Below are positions 23,791 through 33,648 of a DNA stretch of 64,000 nt, piece by piece; position 1 is the stretch's first letter; each line of letters begins with the position of its first letter. Made by a program: the position numbers and the translations under genes. The notes below the pieces were generated by a model. It made no database searches, had not been told where the DNA came from, and was given only the letters and a program-made list of their open reading frames with translations. This DNA is from Rhynchospora pubera (taxonomy: Eukaryota; Streptophyta; Magnoliopsida; Poales; Cyperaceae), in the NCBI GenBank assembly GCA_028095005.1, contig CM051462.1, positions 234,316,473 to 234,380,472 of the forward strand, written 5' to 3'.

Positions 23791-25260
23791 CAGATAAAAT
23801 GAGCAAAAGAAAGCAACACAACGCGACGAAAACTGCATCAATAACAGACCAACCTAAGGTACTAACTGGAGAGAAAAGAATGCAAACAAAACAACAGGCA
23901 TAAGACAAGACTAACGCATCTGCTAAACCACAACATGAACACACAGCACGAAGAATCCGTTGTTGTGCGGAACAACACCGGGCAGGCCGCAACGAAAGCA
24001 ACCACTCATAAGAAGAGCCCATAATAACATCCACAGAATAGGAAAAAAGGGAAAAAATAAAGAAAAGGAAAGAGAATCAGAATAGCCCAAAAGCAAGGGC
24101 GGAGACATGCATACCTCTAGCAAAAGCAGCGACAAAGAGGGAGGTCGATAGCAACAGCACAAACACAAAGCACAATGAGCGGAACCTGCAAAACAGAAAA
24201 TCCATCGGAAATGTCAGATAATACCAAAATAGAATACAGGAATGAAACAAACACAAATAATGTTCGACAGAAAAGACGGCGCATGATCAGCCACTGACTG
24301 GAACGTTGACGAAGAAACACAGGGGCAGACACGGCGCGACAAGAAATATCTGCAGAACAATAAGGAAAAAATCAGTAAAAGAATGAAGGGCGCACGCAGA
24401 GAACACGACATAAAATCGGCACACGACAAATAAAATTTCTTTTTATCTCAAAGAAAAGGGACAATTTTCTTTTTTAGAACAAAGGAAGAAAAATAAGGAA
24501 CACCCAGCAATAACGATGAGGTATTTTTGTCCCTTTTTTTTCTGGAAGAGCAAAACACAGAACATGGCTGAATGGTGCTCCTGCCCGCAACAGTTTTCGA
24601 AAAAAAAAATTTCCCCTCAAAAATTTTCGTATCTGACAGAAAGTTGCCAGAGAGGAAGGGAAAAAAAATAAGAACACCATTTAGGAAGGGACAGTAGGGA
24701 AGCAATTTTTGATGGGAACAGATTTTTTTCCCTCCACAGAACCTGACATAACCTGTCACGATGAAGGCCCAGCCACCGAGCAAGCACAGCGCGAAGAAAG
24801 AAAAAGAGAAAGACGGGAAAAGAGGAAGAAATGGAGAAGAGAAGAACGACGAGAGGAAAGAAATTACCTAGAAGATGGAATGAGGAAGTATGGAAAGGGG
24901 CCAGCACAAAAGAGGGAGGGAACGGCTCCGTACGCAGCGACATGACGGGCAGAGCAATCTCCCACGGCGCGCAGGGGCGTGGGTCGAGAAAGGCGGACAG
25001 CAGGATCTCCTGGGGCGCAAGGAGAGAGAAGGAGGAGCAGAAAGAGAGGAGGCATCGCGTAAAGCAGGAAGCCCAGCAAGAGCCCAAAAGAGGATCGCAC
25101 GGAAGGCACACAGGGAAAAGTAGGGAAAGGGACGCAAAAAATCACACAAAATCACCATGGAAGCTTGGAAAGCACAGAAGAGGATCGGAGGGACAGGATG
25201 AGATCCATCACAGAAAGGCACTGATCAGACGACGAGGATAGATCAGAAGGTTACTGTAGA

Positions 25261-26414
25261 TTGAGCCACTCAACTATGAATGTTTTATGATTATTATACA
25301 TTTTGATTGAGTTAAAAAATAGATCAGGACCTGAATACAATAAGAGTCGACCCGATAAAAATTATCTTAGAATGAATCGTATTTTTAAAGAAAGAGAGAG
25401 GTCTTTGCTATCCAATTTTTTTTTAAATTAAAGATACATGCGGAACTTGAATTCTTAATCTCTTGGAGGCCAGTCTAGTGCTCTTATCACGAGTGATCAC
25501 ATGCGGACTAAATTCGTATTTATCTTCTAAAATATGTATATTTATTATCTAAAACTGCAAATACAAGGACAAATATAAATTTCACTTCTGTCCAAAACAG
25601 AACAAAACAGGAACAGGATAAGCTGTCTAAACTTCGAACAGTCAAACCGTCCCTTCAAAATCCAATGGATAGTTAGATGGTAGATACAGACTACAGAGTA
25701 CAAACCCTCGCGTCAGCCCAGATGATACATTTTTTGCATTTTGCAATTTCAAACTACAAATAGAGAAGCACGTCACATCTCCTCCTCAAAAGTACCAACT
25801 CCTCTGAACCACCTCGCTCCCCGATCGGACGGCCCAGATGTTGTTTCCTCGAGCAGCGTACTTACGAGAATGTAGAGTCATTGAAAGGACCGAATGGGCG
25901 GTTCAAAGTATGCGGATCCTCTCCAATTTCAATACTTGTATTATTATACTCGCCAATGAATGCGTACCGTTGGAGAGGATCCGAAACCACTGTTTGGAGG
26001 GTAGCATTGATATTTGCAAAAACAGAGGGTAATCTGTGGGCGCGGTTTCAGAGGCAGAGAGGCCTCATTATGAAAGAGGTGCAGCGGAATCGATGCTCAG
26101 AAAAAGTTCTCATGCTTATCGAACTTTATTTGTGCCTTAATTTAATTCAATGAACCGTGATAGTTAATTTCCTCTATGCCCCCTCCAGTTTTGACTATTT
26201 ATGTTGTAGTTCTGCTTTTGAAAAGAAAATCTTTTTTTTTTAATTATCTCTTGTGTTTAAAAATGAGAGATGATGAAAGTACAGAATAGTTTGAGCTGAA
26301 GAGTTTTTATGGCAACTTAAAGAGAAGGTTCCTTCTGCTTTGACGTCTAGTTTGTTTTAATTTCTTGCTCGGTAGGTATAATGTAATAAAAAACTTACGG
26401 TTTTCATTTATAAT
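25261..26414. other. Intergenic DNA right of the Helitron
   Basis: No gene is supported. The segment 25800-26150 is less AT-rich. It contains an inverted pair, gcggatcctctccaa (25912) and ttggagaggatccg (25969), about 45 bp apart that could form a stem. Open frames of 64 and 90 codons cross it without recognisable domains. Confidence 0.4.
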
Positions 26415-26575
26415 GGCTCCGTTTGGATGAGTCCTAGAAATTAGAGAATAAAGAAGTAAATTTATTATAAACAATTCAAATAAACTCTTCACAAAATTAT
26501 ACACTTCTCAATACTTCTTTCTTACTTCTTCTCTTATTTCTCTTATTCCCAATCCCACACCATTCAAACAGAGCC
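26415..26575. mobile_element. MITE, GGCTCCGTTTGGAT family, TSD AAT
   Basis: The left end ggctccgtttggatga and the right end cattcaaacagagcc are inverted. The 3-bp repeat AAT flanks both sides (26412-26414 and 26576-26578). The inner sequence is AT-rich and non-coding. Three-base duplications and this terminus resemble PIF/Harbinger-type MITEs, although the duplicated triplet is not the usual TWA. Confidence 0.7.
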
Positions 26576-27523
26576 AATAAAAACAGATAGTTTTCGTACT
26601 TTTTTCCTAAAAAAAAGGCTAGACCCATGAGGATCAAATAATAGGTTGGTTCTTCTCGACATATCTAACTATCATGGTGTATGCAATAATGATTGAGAAG
26701 TTTCTTATTTAAATTAGGGACAATATTTTATGTATGGAATATTATTAAAAAGTAGGCGAATAAAATTATTTTTATAGACGAATTACGCATTTAAATAAGA
26801 TGGGGGCAAGTATTAGACTTATATTAATTTTAAAGTCATTGAGCTCTTCGTCGATTATTTATGAAAATTTTAACAATTCAATTTTGATACCAACTCTACG
26901 CAAGAATACATTTATTTTCTTATTTATATTGAAAAGTTCTATAAAAAAAAAATAGTGATCAGGTAAATTACATATATATCGAATGATTTTTGCTAACACT
27001 GATAACGATAGTTATCAATACTGAATCTGTATATCATCTCGTACTTTATTTTTATGAACTTTTATTAGTTTTCTTTATGAAATTAATTGTTTCTTTGCGT
27101 GGATAGGAGCATTATCCCTAATATACGCATAATATACTTATTTTAATGCAATTGTATTTCAATTGTAATATGGTACTAAATACGAGCATTGATCACTATA
27201 CTACTATACTAGGAGGCTATAAACATTATACTATAGAATACAATTGTAATATGGTACTAAATACGAGCATTGATCACTATACTACTATACTAGGAGGCTA
27301 TAAACATTATACTATAGAACTCTTAATTACGAGATCTTGAATGCTTCATATTCAAAATATTGTAGTTAGATATTAAACTTAAAACTTCTATGCATTTTGA
27401 AATTTGTTGATTTGATGTCCATTTATCACTCAATAGTAAATTTCGTATTATCAGTAATATTTGCAAATTTCGTATTATCAGTAATACTAATTTGATGTCC
27501 ATTTGTTGATTTGATGTCCATTT
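26576..27523. other. AT-rich flank preceding the LINE
   Basis: No gene is seen. The stretch contains the 81-bp tandem duplication at 27160 and, just before the LINE, two short repeated phrases (ttgatttgatgtccattt and aaatttcgtattatcagtaa). The latter may mark repair scars at the LINE 5' junction. Confidence 0.45.
27160..27320. repeat. 81-bp tandem duplication
   Basis: The unit beginning caattgtaatatggtactaa starts at 27160 and again at 27241, with no differences visible until about 27319. Eighty-one is a multiple of three, so an open frame passes through both copies, but nothing suggests it is translated. The near-identity implies a recent event or an assembly duplication. Confidence 0.9.
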
Positions 27524-28021
27524 ATGTGTGCTTGCACAGAGAATGGAATTGTTTGGGTTTATGTGGTTTACGAGAACATGTCAAATATTTGCAAATTTTG
27601 TGCAAGGATAGGTCATGAACATGTCTTGTGCCCTGTTCGTTTTAGATTAACACAAATGAAAGAACAAGAGAATTTTAGAGCACAGATAGGTGATAAGCCC
27701 ATACCTGAAACCCAAGTTGGAAAGTGGATTGCGGATAGAACCATGATACCCCGGTGTGATTCTTATGGGCTGCAGCGACCAGGCCTAAATAGGGAAAAGG
27801 GTAGCAGTAGTGGGGGCTCTTCCGAAAGTGTTGAAAGCAGGTCCAGAGCTGATAGGAAACAAAAAAGACCAATTGATATGAATGGTGGGAGTATGAGGAT
27901 ATTGTGCTTGGAAGGGGTTACACAGAACCATCCAAACTTGGAGGAAGGTGTTCATCAGGAGCATTTAAACTGCAAACGGGCCAGGGAGACGATCCCAAAC
28001 TCGTCTCCAAAGTTCCAATGA
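27524..28021 (+). CDS. LINE ORF1 C-terminal part (zinc knuckle), truncated
   Basis: The 165-codon frame begins at a chance ATG near the truncated edge. Residues 23-36 form a CX2CX4HX4C zinc knuckle (CKFCARIGHEHVLC), preceded by VWVYVVYENMSNI, which matches the aromatic strand just before the knuckle in plant LINE ORF1 proteins. The rest is a basic, serine-rich tail. ORF1 proteins bind element RNA in the cytoplasm. The N-terminal gag-like domain (DUF4283 in most relatives) is missing. The frame ends TGA, overlapping the ATG of ORF2 as ATGA, which suggests coupled termination and re-initiation. Confidence 0.75.
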   Translation: MCACTENGIVWVYVVYENMSNICKFCARIGHEHVLCPVRFRLTQMKEQENFRAQIGDKPIPETQVGKWIADRTMIPRCDSYGLQRPGLNREKGSSSGGSSESVESRSRADRKQKRPIDMNGGSMRILCLEGVTQNHPNLEEGVHQEHLNCKRARETIPNSSPKFQ

Positions 28022-31000
28022 ATGCCATCTCATGGAATTGCCGCGGCATAGGAGGTGCGCGGAGAAAACAGTTCCTAAAAGATTCTGTACATGCCACCAA
28101 AGCTAGCTTTGTTTTTTTATCTGAGACAAAAGCCTCCTATAGAAGGATGTCGCGTTTTATGAGAACAATAAGAGGGTACAAGTGCCATGTTGTCCCAGCA
28201 AGAGGTTTGTCCGGGGGATTATGTCTAGCCTGGAAGGAAAATGTTGATTTTCAAATCTTGCATTTTTCACAAAACCACATTTGTGGACAGATTACTTCAA
28301 AGGATAAGCCTCCTTGGATCCTAATAGGAGTTTATGGAGATCCTAAACATTATAGGAATAGAGAATTATGGGACAGTATTACTCATGTCATTAATCTTCA
28401 TGGCATTGTTTGTTTGATAGGGGATTTTAATGAAATTCTAAGTGGAGATGAAAAATTTGGAGGGAGTGATAGATTGAAACCTAATACGGTGGACTTTCAG
28501 AATTTTGTTTTTGATAACGGGCTAGTGGATATTGGCTATAAGGGCCCGGCGTATACATGGACAAATAAGAGGAATGTGTCGGAGGCTATATATCAAAGGT
28601 TGGATAGGGTTTTGGTCACAACTTCTTGGCTGCAATTGTACCCAAATGCCTATGTAAATCATTTGCCGATGATACATAGTGATCATTGTCCGATCTTGCT
28701 CAGAATAAAAAAACCCCCAGATAGGGCTAATGCCTTTCGTATTGAGAACTGGTGGATGATGGAGCATGGTTTTCAAGAAGCGTGGACTGATGAATGGAAA
28801 AAATCTGTTGGATTGCCTTGGCATGATAGGTGGATTTCTGTGAGAGGAAGCATGAAAAGATGGGTTGCTAAACACCCAACACCAAAGAAGAGATTGCAGG
28901 ATTTGGCAAATCAAATACAGGGAGTTCAATCTCAACATCCCTCAACTAGAAATCATAGATTGGAGGAGGAATTGTTGGTGGAGTATGATAGAGTGGAGGA
29001 ACAGCATACTCAATATTGGAGGCAAAGATCGCGAGTTGATTGGTGCATCATGGGGGATAGAAATACAAAGTACTTCCACACGATTGCAACTAATAGAAGG
29101 AGATACAATCTCATAACCATGGTTAAGGATGAGAATGGGTTGCTGACTGGAAATGAGAATGTTATCCGAAACCAATTTGTGAATTACTTTAAGAACCTCT
29201 ATAGCCCAGAGAATAGACAAGATTTGCAAGTTTCAGTGTTTGAAGAAGATATGAATTTACCAGAAGATGGTTTTTGGCAATTATTAGGTCAGAATGAAGG
29301 GCCAAAGATAGCAAATGAAGCACACAGAGGTTTGAACAGATTACCTGACTATCACGAGATTAAAAATACCTTGTTTCAAATAGGCCCAGATAAATCCCCG
29401 GGCCCGGATGGAATCACAGCCAGGTTCTTCCAGCAACAATGGGCAATATTAGGAGAAGAGTTGGTTACTCAAGTCAGGAAAGTCTTTACGGAGGGAACAG
29501 TGCCTGAGGACTGGCTGCATTGCACGGTAACACTGATACCCAAAATTGATGAACCGGAAACTCCTTCCGAGTATAGACCCATCAGCATAGGTAATGTGAT
29601 TTATAGGCTAATCATGAAGATTGTGGCTAATAGATTAAGACCCCACCTCAAAAGAGTGATCTCACAGGAACAAAATGCTTTCATGAAGGGTAGAAATATT
29701 GTGGATAATGTTATTCTAGTAAGGGAGGCGTTGCATTCTTTTAAGCAAAGAGGCTTTAAACAGTCAGCATTCATTCTCAAGGCTGATGTGTCCAAAGCGT
29801 TTGACATGATAGATTGGATTTTCATAAACAAAGCCATGCTCTACTTGAATGTCCCAATGAATTTGGTGAATCTCGTGTTGTCTTCTTACAAGAGAGCCCA
29901 GGTGTCAATTACCATAAATGGCAAGGGAGACGGATTCATTGTTCCAACCAGAGGACTTAGGCAAGGGTGCCCAATGTCCCCTTATGTTTTTATAATGGCA
30001 ATGGAAATGTTTTCAAGATTGTTGAGTAAATCTCAGAGAGAAGGTAATCTGAAGGGGGTTAAATTGGCACATAGCAGTCAACCAATTACCCACATCATGT
30101 ATGCCGATGATTTGATAATCATGGGAGACACAGAGCCAAATGAATTAACTTCCTTAAATAATATGCTGCACCTTTTTGGGAAAGCTTCAGGGCTGAAAAT
30201 GAATCCAGGGAAATCTAAATTCTGGGCCTCGAGAATATGTGACCAATTAACGGTGCAGAGAGTCAGTGAGAGGCTACATGCAAGCAAGGCCGAGGGGGAG
30301 GAAAAGTACCTGGGTGCTATGATTGGGGGAGGGGCAACTGGCATGATGACTGGTAGGATAATACTTGATCGCATGAGGGCAAGGTTGGCTGGATGGAGGG
30401 CACAGATGTTATCGCACGCTGGTAGGTTGGTGCTTATCAGGTCAGTGATGATGTCTTTACCAGTCTACTACATGTCATTAGAATGTGTGCCAAAAACGAT
30501 TATCAAACAGATCAATAGTTTAATGGCTAGATTTTTTTGGGGAAAACCTAATCAAGGTAGATACATGTCATTGGTGGCATGGAAATCAATCTGTAAACCC
30601 ATTGAAGGAGGAGGCCTAGGGATTAGGGATCTGAGTACCTTTGGAGAGGCTTTATTTATGAAATTGGTTTGGAATGCGATTGGAGATGGGGACAAACTGT
30701 GGGTTAAAATTTGCAAAGCTAAGTACTGTCCTCAAATTGGTTTCTGGAATGCCAAGATAAACTCTCAATGTAGCAAAATGTGGAGAAATATCTTACAAAG
30801 GAGGGACTTCTTTAGGAACACTGTCAAATGGAATTGTGGAGATGGTAGTTCCATAGATGCTGTGGGTCAACCCTGGTTCACTGGTTGGGAGGGCCAGAGA
30901 TTGAATAACAGAAGAAAGCTGGTGTCAGATTGTTTTGATTTTCATACTGGGCAGTGGAAGTTGGATGAGCTGAGCAATCTTTTCAGCTCTTATCAGGTAC

Positions 31001-32166
31001 ACAACATACTCTCTCTCCAATCTGTGCCAAGTAGAGATAGGGAGGGCCAGGATAGATTGATATGGGAGCATTCAAAAAATGGAAAATACACTGTAAAGGA
31101 GGGGTATCGATTTATGTGTAACCAGGTGGGGATGAGTGGAAGTACTGATGTGGCAAGGCTTTGGCAGAGAATTCAAAATTGGAGAGGGGTAGTGCCTAAG
31201 GTGAAAATTTTCCTTTGGAGACTCATTTCAGGTGCCCTTATGCTGTCACAAAATGTGCATAGAAGGATCTCATCTGTGTCACCAATGTGTCAGAGATGTA
31301 ACAGTGAAAATGAGTTTGAAATGCACTGTTTTTTCTTCTGTCAAGGATCAAGAGGGGTCTGGTTTGGAAGTAGGTTGGGAATAAGGACCCTTGATTTGCC
31401 ACTCAATGTGATTAATGCAATGGAGCAATGCACCAATGGTATGAATGAGGAAGCAGTTAAGGTGTTTAGTTATACCTTATGGGAAATCTGGAAGGCTCGA
31501 AATGAAAACATCCTACACCATAAGAGGTTTGACCCAGTGCAAATACAAAAAAAAGTGGATTGTTGGATGCAGGTGAATATGAAGGGAGAAGGAGGCTTGG
31601 GTTTACCCCTGCAAATTAATGGAAACCAGCAATGTGAATGTTACTGGTTTCAGGATTTTGGATATCAAATCGTAGTGGATGGGTCTTGGGACCTACAAAA
31701 CAATTCTGGCAGTGCTTATCTGATTTATCAGGGGGGATGCTTATTGATAATTGGATATAGCAGTCATAAATTACAAGACTCATTCCATGCAGAAGTAAGA
31801 GCCATTAAAGAGGCACTGGTTCAGACCGTGGGAATGAATTTACAAGACCATGAGATTGAGGTGTTCTCTGACTGTACCAATCTGGTGCAAGCTTTGAATG
31901 AGGGGGATGCTGACAGTGTACCAGCATGGAGGGCAATACAGGAATTCATGGAGGTAATTCGCATTATAAATAGATCACAAGGGAAGATGGTGGTCAAACA
32001 TGTCAAAAGAGAGGCGGTCAACCATGCACACATGCTTGCCAATTTAGCAAGAAAGAAGGGAGTGAATTATACTGGAGCCCCGAGGTACTGGCAACTTGAG
32101 GAAAGCAAAATTGCAATTAGGTTGGATAACAAGTTCTTTCATAGGGTACAGGAGGCCCCTCCCTAG
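28018..32166 (+). CDS. LINE ORF2 polyprotein: endonuclease, reverse transcriptase, RNase H
   Basis: The protein has 1382 residues with no internal stop. Residues 1-230 are an APE-type endonuclease (SWNCRGIGG, SETKA, IGDFNEIL, YTWTN, RLDRVLV, HSDHCPILL). The reverse transcriptase follows (KSPGPDGI, EYRPISI, QNAFMKGRNIVDN, KADVSKAFDMIDW, RGLRQGCPMSPYVF, MYADDLI, KYLGAMIG). Next comes a zf-RVT segment (PMCQRCNSENEFEMHCFFFC). The C-terminus is an RNase H of the plant RVT_3 type: VVDGSW, FHAEVRAIKEAL, VFSDCTNLVQAL, NHAHMLANLAR. The last RNase H acidic residue, usually within NxxAD, reads HAH here. The ATG at 28018 is preferred over upstream in-frame codons because it starts the conserved endonuclease strand and overlaps the ORF1 stop. 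ORF2 nicks target DNA and copies element RNA there. Confidence 0.92.
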   Translation: MNAISWNCRGIGGARRKQFLKDSVHATKASFVFLSETKASYRRMSRFMRTIRGYKCHVVPARGLSGGLCLAWKENVDFQILHFSQNHICGQITSKDKPPWILIGVYGDPKHYRNRELWDSITHVINLHGIVCLIGDFNEILSGDEKFGGSDRLKPNTVDFQNFVFDNGLVDIGYKGPAYTWTNKRNVSEAIYQRLDRVLVTTSWLQLYPNAYVNHLPMIHSDHCPILLRIKKPPDRANAFRIENWWMMEHGFQEAWTDEWKKSVGLPWHDRWISVRGSMKRWVAKHPTPKKRLQDLANQIQGVQSQHPSTRNHRLEEELLVEYDRVEEQHTQYWRQRSRVDWCIMGDRNTKYFHTIATNRRRYNLITMVKDENGLLTGNENVIRNQFVNYFKNLYSPENRQDLQVSVFEEDMNLPEDGFWQLLGQNEGPKIANEAHRGLNRLPDYHEIKNTLFQIGPDKSPGPDGITARFFQQQWAILGEELVTQVRKVFTEGTVPEDWLHCTVTLIPKIDEPETPSEYRPISIGNVIYRLIMKIVANRLRPHLKRVISQEQNAFMKGRNIVDNVILVREALHSFKQRGFKQSAFILKADVSKAFDMIDWIFINKAMLYLNVPMNLVNLVLSSYKRAQVSITINGKGDGFIVPTRGLRQGCPMSPYVFIMAMEMFSRLLSKSQREGNLKGVKLAHSSQPITHIMYADDLIIMGDTEPNELTSLNNMLHLFGKASGLKMNPGKSKFWASRICDQLTVQRVSERLHASKAEGEEKYLGAMIGGGATGMMTGRIILDRMRARLAGWRAQMLSHAGRLVLIRSVMMSLPVYYMSLECVPKTIIKQINSLMARFFWGKPNQGRYMSLVAWKSICKPIEGGGLGIRDLSTFGEALFMKLVWNAIGDGDKLWVKICKAKYCPQIGFWNAKINSQCSKMWRNILQRRDFFRNTVKWNCGDGSSIDAVGQPWFTGWEGQRLNNRRKLVSDCFDFHTGQWKLDELSNLFSSYQVHNILSLQSVPSRDREGQDRLIWEHSKNGKYTVKEGYRFMCNQVGMSGSTDVARLWQRIQNWRGVVPKVKIFLWRLISGALMLSQNVHRRISSVSPMCQRCNSENEFEMHCFFFCQGSRGVWFGSRLGIRTLDLPLNVINAMEQCTNGMNEEAVKVFSYTLWEIWKARNENILHHKRFDPVQIQKKVDCWMQVNMKGEGGLGLPLQINGNQQCECYWFQDFGYQIVVDGSWDLQNNSGSAYLIYQGGCLLIIGYSSHKLQDSFHAEVRAIKEALVQTVGMNLQDHEIEVFSDCTNLVQALNEGDADSVPAWRAIQEFMEVIRIINRSQGKMVVKHVKREAVNHAHMLANLARKKGVNYTGAPRYWQLEESKIAIRLDNKFFHRVQEAPP

Positions 32167-32420
32167 TCCCTGCTTTTTATTTTTAGCACCTGGAATTGTT
32201 ATGCGTCTGTTGTATCCGTTTAACTTTTCAGTTTTTGTACTTGTAGTTGTTTTAGTTTTTGCATTGTTACGTTGCTTCAGTTTTTTAGAATAGCTAGTTT
32301 TCTCTTTGTTGTTCCAGGTGGTCTATTGATGTGTTGATGTAATGTGTACTGGCAGCCTTTTCGGCTTGTTTTTTATAATGGATAGCCTACGGGCATTACA
32401 AGTTTCAAAAAAAAAAAAAA

Positions 32421-33185
32421 TTTAATGCGCAAAGCAATTGATTTGTTTTTCTTTTTTTTTTTTCCAAGGAAAACATCTCGCATCTGCATTTGAGATTGAA
32501 GCTCGTTTGGATGGACGAGGAATAAGAAAAGAAGAATTATTCCGAACGAAACATTAGGAAGAATGTTATTTCACAAAGTGTGGGAAGAGTATTATTTCAG
32601 AAAGAAGAAATATTGTTTGGATTATGTGTTAGGAATAAAAAATTAAAATAAGAAATGTGTTAGAAAGAGTGTTATTCCGGGAAGAACTATTTCTATCTAT
32701 TCCTAATATGTTTGGATGCTCACGAATAACTCTTTCTAATTTTCTGCCTTCCAAACACCCGAATTGAATTTGAATAAGAAATGAGATTATAGTAAGGTTT
32801 TAAGTAGTTTGTTTAACAGTAGAAATTATTATTTTGATGGTTTGTTAAGAAATAAAAATGGAAGAAAATAATATAAGTATAAATATCGTTTGTTTTTCTG
32901 AGAACAAGGTTTGTTTCAATATTTTAAAGGAACAAAAACAAGACATTGGACAAGTTGTTTGGTTCGACCTTCTTCAATCAATTCTCAAAACGCACTCCTG
33001 GTCTTTTATTGTTTGACGGTTGCATTTGGATATATGTATTTTTTGTTTAGTACATTGGAAAAAAAAATTATTACTAGCTGCGTATTTTTATTGGTTTTTC
33101 TTACTGTTTGGTATTTTATTGATAAAATAAAATGCAGTACCGGTACCAGACATTCACAATTCGGTTGAGGAGCCGGAGTACGTTT
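32421..33185. other. Intergenic DNA after the LINE
   Basis: No gene is supported. The segment contains a probable MITE at about 32501-32760 and AT-rich unique sequence. Confidence 0.4.
32501..32760. mobile_element. Probable MITE with degenerate ends
   Basis: The left edge gctcgtttggatggacgagg and the right edge ccttccaaacaccc are weakly inverted, and the interior repeats attattcc/ggaataa motifs typical of the other GTTTGGAT elements here. No clear target duplication was found, so the boundaries are approximate. Confidence 0.35.
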
Positions 33186-33348
33186 GGCTCCGTTTGGATA
33201 GGTGTGGGAAGAAGAGAAGAATGGAAGAAGTGGGAAGAAGTATTGGGAAGTATGTAACTTTGTGAAGAGTTTAGATTGTTTATAATTTTTTTTCTTTTTC
33301 TTCCTTCTTCTTCTTCTTTTTCTTTTTTCCAACGATCCAAACACACCC
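33186..33348. mobile_element. MITE, GGCTCCGTTTGGAT family, TSD TTT
   Basis: The left end ggctccgtttggatagg and the right end gatccaaacacaccc are inverted, flanked by TTT on both sides (33183-33185 and 33349-33351). The internal gggaagaag-rich left half and the cttcttcttc-rich right half are complementary. It is close in sequence to the element at 39910. Confidence 0.65.
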
Positions 33349-33445
33349 TTTGTGATGTTTTTAAGTACCAGCAGTAACCAGTTGTCAAGGTTCCTTCACC
33401 CTTTTTCATTTCTGTTTTTTTTTTTTTTTGGCATGGTCTAAAAAC

Positions 33446-33638
33446 GGACCCGAATCCCGTGTAGCGCGGGACACCGTGTAGCGTGCGTACGAGCCGTCTG
33501 ATCTTGATCGGACGGTTCATTTTTTACGGACCTATCAATCTAGGTTACATGCACGGAGCTCCCTTGTCTATTGGATCTTGATCAGACGGCTACGATGCCG
33601 CGCTACACGGTGTGCCGCGCGGCACCAGATCTGAACTC
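33446..33638. mobile_element. GC-rich foldback element with 10-bp flanking repeat
   Basis: The 10-bp repeat gtctaaaaac flanks the element (33436-33445 and 33639-33648). The interior is unusually GC-rich for the region and largely self-complementary: cgggacaccgtgtagcg pairs with cgctacacggtgtgccg, and gccgtctgatcttgatc pairs with gatcttgatcagacggc. No coding frame is present. A 9-10 bp duplication suggests Mutator-like mobilisation. Confidence 0.65.
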
Positions 33639-33648
33639 GTCTAAAAAC

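Larger units (their letters stand above)
22045..25260 (-). mobile_element. Minus-strand Helitron, about 3.2 kb
   Basis: The 3' end is clear: hairpin stem ATCGCGC/GCGCGAT with loop GGA on the minus strand (plus 22056-22072), then gagacac, CTAG (22048-22045) and a host T. The proposed 5' end is tctacagtaacc on the minus strand, starting at 25260 and preceded by A. That placement is weaker because TC after A is a minimal signature. The element contains a small spliced open frame (22767-23790) and a pyrimidine-rich leader. A run of 18 G (23053-23070) lies inside. No helicase or Rep catalytic motif was seen, so it is probably non-autonomous. Confidence 0.5.
27524..32420 (+). mobile_element. LINE (L1-type) retrotransposon, 5'-truncated, ORF2 intact
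   Basis: The element contains the 3' part of ORF1, a full ORF2, a 3' UTR ending catggatagcc-like sequence and a 14-base poly-A tail (32407-32420). ORF order, the APE-type endonuclease and a C-terminal RNase H define a plant L1-type LINE. The 5' edge is set by the loss of ORF1 similarity and lies at about 27520-27540. No convincing target-site duplication was found: tttaatgc after the tail recurs at 27142, which is too short to rely on. The open ORF2 implies recent insertion. Confidence 0.85.

Noticed and set aside
24448..25241. Several overlapping open frames of 68-164 codons on both strands.
   Set aside because: Low-complexity leader-like sequence inside the Helitron; the frames overlap on opposite strands, have no domains, and none fits the spliced gene at 22767-23790.
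27142..27149. tttaatgc as a target-site duplication for the LINE (also after the poly-A tail at 32421).
   Set aside because: Only eight bases in AT-rich DNA, and about 380 bp from the visible loss of ORF1 similarity; not convincing.
27146..27340. 64-codon frame with a perfectly repeated 27-residue peptide.
   Set aside because: A by-product of the 81-bp DNA duplication; codon use and context are not coding-like.
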